A stretch of 64,000 nucleotides of DNA from Flavimobilis massiliensis. Lineage in GTDB: Bacteria > Actinomycetota > Actinomycetes > Actinomycetales > Cellulomonadaceae. Below, in pieces: positions 58,662 to 64,000 of the stretch (positions within the stretch are counted from its first letter, which is position 1; the number at the start of each line of letters is the position of its first letter). The notes beneath the pieces were generated by a model. It ran no database searches, had not been told where the DNA came from, and saw only the letters and a program-made list of their open reading frames with translations. Position numbers and translations under genes: made by a program. The stretch is taken from assembly GCF_900240335.1 (NCBI RefSeq), contig NZ_LT964979.1:2926760-2990759 (forward strand). Reading direction: 5' to 3'.

Positions 58662-59461
58662 TTGTCATCCTCGGTTGGATCGGTCGGTGGAACTGTCGGT
58701 GCTGGGGGCGCGGCGAGCCGGGCCTCGAGGGCGTCGATGCTCGTACGAAGGGTACGCGCGCGGGCGTTGAGGTCGATCCTTCGCTGCATCGACGGCTCCC
58801 GTGCGGCAACTCGCGCAACAGTGGTGAGTTCGTTCGTCGCCGCGGTGATCTGTCGTCGGAGCCCGATCGCTTCGGCCGCCGACAGTGAGAGCCTGGGGAA
58901 CTTCCCGTCCGCGGCAACTGCTCGAACGAGGTCGTTGTGAAGCGTCCCAAGGTCGGTGCGAGAGAGGCGCGCGATGTGGAGCGATCCTGTTGCGAAGCGT
59001 TCGGGTGACGCGATCAGGTGCTCCTCAACGACGGACCTCCCCGCGTCCGTCTGGCTCAGACGGGTCAGCGCTACCGACAGGCTCGCGGTGCCTGCGCTCT
59101 CGTCATAGAGGCCGAGGATCGAGGGCCGTGGCATCGACCTGTGGAGCAGCTCGGCGACGCGAACCGTGTCACGCCTCTTGGCTCCTTCAACGACGTTGAT
59201 CTCGATCACCGGGATCATGTCGACGCGTCGATCAGGAGTCTCGACCGCAGCTGCCCCGACCGTCGTCGGACTGAGAACTGCGGTGATCCTGGCGCTGGAG
59301 ATGACTCTGCCCAGCAGCCGAGCATCGGCGGATGACGACCCCTCCCACTGCGCGACGATGTCCTTCTTCGTTAGACGATGCGACTGGCGCGCGCGATCCG
59401 GCAGCCCGAGCAGGTCCGCCACACGCATCGACTCGGTGCTCACGGGACGATCGCTAACCAT
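58658..59461 (-). CDS. DUF4391-family protein of the defense operon
   Basis: 267 aa. A mixed alpha/beta N-terminal domain (LLGLPDRARQSHRLTKKDIV; VEINVVEGAKRRDTVRVAEL; LHRSMPRPSILGLYD) is followed by a helical C-terminal part with a coiled-coil-like end (LRTSIDALEARLAA). DUF4391 proteins are regularly found between a helicase gene and a type III-like methyltransferase gene, as here. Their biochemical role is unknown. The start overlaps the helicase stop by 22 bases; a later ATG at 59428 is possible. Confidence 0.75.
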   Translation of the reverse strand: MVSDRPVSTESMRVADLLGLPDRARQSHRLTKKDIVAQWEGSSSADARLLGRVISSARITAVLSPTTVGAAAVETPDRRVDMIPVIEINVVEGAKRRDTVRVAELLHRSMPRPSILGLYDESAGTASLSVALTRLSQTDAGRSVVEEHLIASPERFATGSLHIARLSRTDLGTLHNDLVRAVAADGKFPRLSLSAAEAIGLRRQITAATNELTTVARVAAREPSMQRRIDLNARARTLRTSIDALEARLAAPPAPTVPPTDPTEDDK

Positions 59462-62400
59462 GCGACCACGTCGACCGAACCAAGCCCTGCCACCGAGGCG
59501 TCGGTGCCGAGACGGGACGGAGCGGGGGAGAACACTGACGCAGCCAACGTCTGGTCACTGTGACCGGACGTCGCCGTGACCGCTGCGTCGAGGAGGGTCC
59601 TGTAGTGGGACATGTCTCGGCCGTGACGCGTAGCCTTCTCGAAGTCAGCGAACGCTTCCGGGTCGGGATCTGTGCGGTCGAGGCCATGGCGCCGCAGCAC
59701 GTCGAGTGCCAACTTCGGTTCTTCGACCTTGTGGGCAAGCACACCGTCATCACCGACGTATGCGAGCACGTAGGGTGCGAGCGGGTATCCGGACCCGAAC
59801 GGCGGCGCGCCCTCCCTCAGGCGCAGAAGGAATACCGCTCCGGGCGTGAGGCCTTCACTCGAAAGGGTTGCATCAAACCGTGCCACGCCGAACAGTGCGA
59901 GCGGCCACTCGTCAATCCGCCGGAGCTCCGCCCGGGGTCGCGACGCGGCGTCCATGCGGAAGTCCGAGAGCGTGAGGTCCGTGATCGAGAGCCCGCCGGC
60001 GAGATCCTCCATCGTGGGAGAGGCGTTCTTCAGCTGCTCGAGCTGTCGCCGCCGGTAGTCGAGATCATTCATCTCGGAGGAGTCCAGGACGTTCTCCTCG
60101 CCCGTGGCAGAGACATCCAACAGCTTCATCCGGCTCGCGACTCGCCCTTCGAGATTGATGTAGGCGTCGAGGTCCTCGGTCGGCCAGAAGTTCACGAGTT
60201 GCACGCTCGTGTTCTGCGAGCCGAGACGGTCGACGCGTCCGAAGCGCTGCACGATCCGCACTGGATTCCAGTGGATGTCGTAGTTGACGACCGTGTCGCA
60301 GTCCTGGAGGTTCTGGCCCTCCGAGATCGTGTCGGTCGCGATGATGAAGTCCACGACCTCGGCGTCCTTGGAACCGCCCTTCGACAGCGGCGAGAACGCC
60401 GCGAGCACGGAGTGCATGTCGCGGCGCGACAGCGCAGCCGTCGTGCGGGTCGACTGTCCCGTGATGAGTGCGACGTGCACGCCCAGCTCCGCCACCGCCC
60501 ACTCGGCGATGTGCTTGTAGAGGTACTCGGCGGTGTCGCTGAACGCAGTGAACACCAGCGCCTTGTGATTGCCAGCGTTGAACGGGTTCTCGACCTTGGT
60601 CCGGAGAAATGTGCGCAGCTCAGCGAGCTTGGCATCGCGAGCAGCATCAACCCGCGTCACATCAGCCAGGAGAGTGGTGATCGTCGCGCGGTCGGCCTCG
60701 AGGTCCTGACGCCACCGCGTGCGATCGACGTCCTTGAGGAAGACCTTGACGTTGCCACCTACGACATCGTCCAGCTCGGGGTCCTCCAGGCTGAGCAGCG
60801 TCGCCGCCCCGGCATCCGTGATCGAGAGTCCGTCGCTTCCGCTCGCCTCGAAGGTGTCGAGCGTCTCGATCGACGCGTCGACGACGGACAGCACCTTGGC
60901 CAGAGTGAGGGCGAACGAGTGCACAGACGACTCGAGCCGCTTGAGCAGCCCTATCCGAAGCAGGTGGACCACGTTGTCCTCACGGTCCGTCTGCACCCAC
61001 TTACGCTTGCCGCCCGTGCGCAGCGAGCGGTCGTAGAGTTCCGCATACTGCGCGACGTGGGCTGCGTGGACGTAGCTCGTCGGCTTGTAGGCCGCGAGAG
61101 TGAGACGCAGGATCGATCGGTTGATCTGCTCAAGCGAGCTCATTGAACCGTCGAGGTCGATGCCGGGGGAGAGGTTGATGGGGCTCAGCCGCACCGGGAA
61201 CTTCCCGGTGTCGGCCACGCCGTAGTACTTCTCAATGTGCTTGCGAGACCGCGCGATTGTCAGCAGGTCCAGAAGGCGGATGTAGTCCATCCCCAGGGTG
61301 CTCACCAGCGACCTCGCGGTGCGCTGGGCCTCAGGAGCCTTCTGCCAGGCATTGAACCTCGACTGTGCCTGCCTCAGCGTCTGACCGATGTCCTTGATGC
61401 CCTCGTGCGAGAGCGCCCCGTCATCGCCCTCGGTTGCAAACAGCACCTGGTTGCGCAGGTCGGCAAGCCGCGTGTTGACGGGTGTCGCCGACAGCATGAG
61501 GACCTTGGTACGGACGCCAGTACGCACGACCTCGTCCATGAGCCGCTCGTAGCGCGTCGTCCGACCGTCAACCTGCGGGTTGTTGCGGAAGTTGTGCGAC
61601 TCGTCAATGACGACGAGGTCATAGTTGCCCCACGCGATGTGCGACAGATCGATGTCGCCGCTCATCCCGCTCGTTCGCGAGAGGTCCGTGTGATTGAGGA
61701 CGTCGAAGTTGAACCTGTCGGCCACGAGCGGGTTGCGCTCGTCATTGGCGCGGAACAGAGTCCAGTTCTCACGCAGGCGCTTCGGCGCGAGAACGAGAAC
61801 GCGGTCGTTCCGCAGCTCGTAGTACTTGATGACCGCGAGAGCCTCAAACGTCTTTCCGAGACCCACGCTGTCCGCGATGATGCAGCCGTTGTGGCGCTCG
61901 AGCTTCTCGATCGCGCCGAGAACACCGTCACGCTGGAACTTGTAGAGCTTTTTCCACACCTCGGTGTCGAAGAACCCGGTCCGGCCGCGTGCCTCGGTCT
62001 CCTCGCCCGCCTCCTCGACGAAGTCGCTGAAGAGCGTCGTGAGGATGCGCAGGTAGACCGACTCCGGGGACCTGTCTTCGTAGAGCGCCCGGGCAGCGTC
62101 GAGGAAGCTCTCCTGCGCGGGCACCGAGGCCGCATGGTGCCACGTGCGCTCGAAGTGCTCGCCGATCTGCGCGACCTGATCGACGTCGGTGAACTCGAGA
62201 GGCAGGTGAAGACTCGATGACGCGACCAGGCCAAGGCTCTCGGCCTCGATGCCAGCGCCCTGGATCGCATAAGGAGACGGTCCGTGAACCGTCGTCGAGG
62301 TGTCCCTGGTCTTAAGATTCAGCCGACGAGCCTGGAGACGCTGCTCGGCCCACTCGACGAACTCCCGAGCGACCCGGTGCTGGTCAAGCCGCGCACGCAG

Positions 62401-62625
62401 GAGGTTCTCGTCGTCAAGACCGTTGAGAGGGAGATTCTCGGTGTTCCGACCCCACAGCAAGAGTCGCATATCGACGTCGGCGAGTTCGTCCTTGAGCGCG
62501 TCGTGAACGAAGATCGAGAACGACTCCGAGAGCGAGTCGAGCGACGTCGCATCGCGCAGATGCCGGCGCAGGCTATCGAGCGGCCGATCGTCCTCGAACG
62601 TCACGCAATGCCTCCCTGGACTCAC
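59440..62625 (-). CDS. SNF2-type helicase with degenerate PLD-like N-terminus, first gene of the defense operon
   Basis: 1061 aa. Residues about 1-190 resemble a phospholipase-D-like nuclease module, but a clear HxK motif is lacking. The helicase core follows: LYKFQRDGVLGAIEKLERHN, IIADSVGLGKTFEALAVIKY (Walker A), YDLVVIDESHNFRNN (DESH), MLSATPVNTRL, FTAFSDTAEYLYKH, and NYDIHWNPVRIVQRFGRVDR (motif VI). It probably translocates on invading DNA and works with the downstream DUF4391, Mod and Res proteins. Confidence 0.85.
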   Translation of the reverse strand: MSPGRHCVTFEDDRPLDSLRRHLRDATSLDSLSESFSIFVHDALKDELADVDMRLLLWGRNTENLPLNGLDDENLLRARLDQHRVAREFVEWAEQRLQARRLNLKTRDTSTTVHGPSPYAIQGAGIEAESLGLVASSSLHLPLEFTDVDQVAQIGEHFERTWHHAASVPAQESFLDAARALYEDRSPESVYLRILTTLFSDFVEEAGEETEARGRTGFFDTEVWKKLYKFQRDGVLGAIEKLERHNGCIIADSVGLGKTFEALAVIKYYELRNDRVLVLAPKRLRENWTLFRANDERNPLVADRFNFDVLNHTDLSRTSGMSGDIDLSHIAWGNYDLVVIDESHNFRNNPQVDGRTTRYERLMDEVVRTGVRTKVLMLSATPVNTRLADLRNQVLFATEGDDGALSHEGIKDIGQTLRQAQSRFNAWQKAPEAQRTARSLVSTLGMDYIRLLDLLTIARSRKHIEKYYGVADTGKFPVRLSPINLSPGIDLDGSMSSLEQINRSILRLTLAAYKPTSYVHAAHVAQYAELYDRSLRTGGKRKWVQTDREDNVVHLLRIGLLKRLESSVHSFALTLAKVLSVVDASIETLDTFEASGSDGLSITDAGAATLLSLEDPELDDVVGGNVKVFLKDVDRTRWRQDLEADRATITTLLADVTRVDAARDAKLAELRTFLRTKVENPFNAGNHKALVFTAFSDTAEYLYKHIAEWAVAELGVHVALITGQSTRTTAALSRRDMHSVLAAFSPLSKGGSKDAEVVDFIIATDTISEGQNLQDCDTVVNYDIHWNPVRIVQRFGRVDRLGSQNTSVQLVNFWPTEDLDAYINLEGRVASRMKLLDVSATGEENVLDSSEMNDLDYRRRQLEQLKNASPTMEDLAGGLSITDLTLSDFRMDAASRPRAELRRIDEWPLALFGVARFDATLSSEGLTPGAVFLLRLREGAPPFGSGYPLAPYVLAYVGDDGVLAHKVEEPKLALDVLRRHGLDRTDPDPEAFADFEKATRHGRDMSHYRTLLDAAVTATSGHSDQTLAASVFSPAPSRLGTDASVAGLGSVDVVAWLAIVP

Positions 62626-62805
62626 ACGCGCTCGGCGGGCCGTCCCCTGTGACGACTTGAGCGCAACGTCAGACTACCGACATCTCACGCTCGCGAAAGA
62701 ACCGTGAGACCGCCCGGCAGTTAAGGGCGATACGGTAGGCGCCAACCCGCCGGACCTGACGCGACAGAGTGTCGCACTCCACCTTCGCCACCATGGAGCC
62801 CGCCA
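62626..62805. other. Divergent promoter region of the helicase operon and mrr
   Basis: 180 bases between two divergently transcribed defense genes. I see no unambiguous promoter pair or operator, but both transcription units must start here. Confidence 0.5.
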
Positions 62806-63735
62806 ATGTCGACGTCGCCGGTCTGGGAGAACTACATGGCGCCCGCACTGCGCGTCCTGTCGGACGGCGTCGTACGGAAGTCCCGTGACATCGTGGAGGA
62901 CGCCGCAGACCTCCTCGGGGTGAGTGCAGAGCAGCGGGCCGCGCTCATCGACTCCGGCCTGCCGCGGTATCTCAACCGCGGAAACTGGGCCCTCTCCTAC
63001 CTCAAGCGGGCTGGCGCCGTCGACAGGCCTGCACGCGGGCAGTACGTCATCACCCAGCAAGGTCGTGACCTGCTCGCAGCACTTCCTGGCGGCATCACTG
63101 AGCGTGACCTCCGGGCGGTGCCGGGCTATGTCTCTCCTCGGGGTAGGGGACGCGCCACGACGACGGCCGAGGCAGCCCTTGCCACTCCGGAGCCTGCGGA
63201 CGAGCCGACCCTCTCGCCGACCGAGCAGATCGAGGACGGCGTCGCCCGCCTCCACGCGGCGGTCGCCGCCGACCTTCTCGACCGTCTGCACGCGCAGTCG
63301 CCCGCCTTCTTTGAGCAAGCCGTGCTCGACCTGCTCATGGCCATGGGCTACGGCGGGACCGAAGGCCGCGCCACCCGTACCCAGCTGTCGAACGACGGCG
63401 GCATCGACGGCATCATCGACCAGGATGCCCTCGGCCTGAGCCGTGTCTACGTCCAGGCGAAGCGCTACGGCCTGGACTCCTCCGTCGGCAGCCCAGAGAT
63501 CCAGGGTTTCGTCGGGGCACTCCATGGCAACCAGGCCAACCAGGGTGTCTTCATCACGACCGCGTCGTTCAGCAAGAAGGCGCGTGACTACGCGAGCAAC
63601 GTTGCTACGCGCGTCGTCCTCATCGACGGATCCCGGCTCGCGGCGCTCATGATCCGCTATGGCGTCGGCGTCCAGGTGCGTCGCACCGTGAACATCGTCG
63701 AGATCGACGAGGACTTCTTCGAGCAGCCTTACTGA
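62806..63735 (+). CDS. mrr: Mrr-type restriction endonuclease (type IV, modification-dependent)
   Basis: 309 aa. An N-terminal Mrr_N winged-helix domain (about 1-100, LPRYLNRGNWALSYLKRAGA) is followed by an Ala/Pro/Glu linker and a C-terminal PD-(D/E)xK nuclease: LLMAMGYGG, GGIDGIIDQDALGLSRVYVQ then AKRY, and GVFITTASFSKKARDYA. Mrr-type enzymes cut methylated DNA. It diverges from the helicase operon, whose own methyltransferase must make a mark that this enzyme ignores. Confidence 0.9.
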   Translation: MSTSPVWENYMAPALRVLSDGVVRKSRDIVEDAADLLGVSAEQRAALIDSGLPRYLNRGNWALSYLKRAGAVDRPARGQYVITQQGRDLLAALPGGITERDLRAVPGYVSPRGRGRATTTAEAALATPEPADEPTLSPTEQIEDGVARLHAAVAADLLDRLHAQSPAFFEQAVLDLLMAMGYGGTEGRATRTQLSNDGGIDGIIDQDALGLSRVYVQAKRYGLDSSVGSPEIQGFVGALHGNQANQGVFITTASFSKKARDYASNVATRVVLIDGSRLAALMIRYGVGVQVRRTVNIVEIDEDFFEQPY

Positions 63736-63830
63736 CATCAGGCCGCTGCCAGGTGGCTCGCGTCGAGTTCAGCGCGGACCGGCGCGCGTACGGGGCGCTG
63801 CCGTCGTCGCACGCCCCGGAAACGCAAGAA

Positions 63831-63858
63831 CCCCGGACTCCGCGAGGGGAGTCCGGGG
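63831..63858. terminator. Hairpin after mrr at the island's right end
   Basis: CCCCGGACTCC and its exact complement separated by 6 bases. It could end the mrr transcript or, on the minus strand, a tRNA transcript whose end lies next to it. The 95 bases between mrr and the hairpin hold nothing else visible. Confidence 0.6.
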
Positions 63859-63865
63859 CCTGAAC

Positions 63866-63878
63866 GTGCCCTCGACAG
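63866..63878 (-). repeat. 13-base copy of the tRNA-Arg end (possible attR interrupted by an IS)
   Basis: GTGCCCTCGACAG is identical to 42581-42593, the extreme 3' end of the tRNA-Arg fragment plus one base. The match stops exactly where the IS481-like end begins. Confidence 0.5.
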
Positions 63879-64000
63879 TGTGATGGCTCAGCACATCCGC
63901 GACAGGTGTCTCAAGACATCCGCGACACCATGTCTCACGACATCGACGACACCGCCCGTGCGGCGGATGCTCAGCCATGTCCAAAGCCAAGATCGTCCTC
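63879..64000 (+). mobile_element. Left end of an IS481-like insertion sequence, cut by window edge
   Basis: It starts TGTGATGGCTCAGCACATCC. Repeated GACATCCGCGACA-like units (near 63893, 63913 and 63937) lie before a transposase start, the style of terminal region seen in many actinobacterial IS481 elements. The right end is outside the window. Confidence 0.55.
63977..64000 (+). CDS. IS481-like transposase, first 8 codons only
   Basis: ATG opens the frame MSKAKIVL at the window edge. IS481-family transposases of actinobacteria commonly begin MSKA(R/K)-(L/I)-V followed by a helix-turn-helix. The identification depends mainly on the preceding terminal repeats. Confidence 0.5.

Overview
The window is very G+C-rich and looks like a chromosomal piece of a high-G+C actinobacterium. 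Markers are mycothiol deacetylase MshB, a fused E1/E2 2-oxoglutarate dehydrogenase (Kgd), the 24-residue ribosomal protein bL37, DapC, a 7Fe ferredoxin and Crp/GlxR-type operators. A bifunctional AdhE suggests a facultatively fermentative Micrococcales member (Cellulomonadaceae/Promicromonosporaceae-like). That placement is an inference.

Bases 1-42,450 are ordinary core genome. They hold an FtsX-type ABC exporter (1-5,103); typA, mshB, a membrane protein and a VanW protein (5,239-10,396); aromatic amino acid genes (an ACT/PDT-like protein, pheA, tyrA-like; 10,481-13,325); fdxA and a ketopantoate-reductase-like gene; an assimilatory sulfate reduction operon on the minus strand (sir-cysH-cysD-cysN fragment, then cobA); dapC, gltA, bL37 and pilT; a GDSL-like protein and an aldo/keto reductase; kgd; an ABC exporter with a two-component system; two CNNM/CorC-like membrane proteins; a VanY-like carboxypeptidase; adhE; and an APC permease. 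gltA and kgd both carry a Crp/GlxR-like palindrome upstream, suggesting joint control of the TCA cycle.

Bases about 42,582-63,878 form an integrated island. The left end is a 44-nt 3' fragment of a tRNA-Arg(CCG) gene. Thirteen bases of the same tRNA end recur at 63,866, directly against an IS481-like element. The left part of the island is scarred by two IS3-family elements, a decayed Tn554-type recombinase and repeated fragments of one hypothetical gene. It also has a lower-G+C pair: a secreted protein and a small membrane protein. The right part is a defense cluster: a compact CBASS operon (CD-NTase, E2-like protein, single-TM candidate effector); a converging operon of SNF2-type helicase, DUF4391 protein, type III-like Mod and Res, and a zinc-ribbon membrane protein; and a divergent Mrr-type endonuclease.

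The sequence is a draft scaffold with three N joins (15,879; 29,471; 49,636), and each sits in a damaged gene. The first carries a recognisable Illumina Nextera adapter with index, which removes most of cysN and the 5' end of cobA. The second lies beside an unrelated DUF58-like fragment inside kgd. The third makes an apparent tandem repeat. Single-base frameshifts elsewhere, for example in the second CNNM gene, should be read with that in mind.
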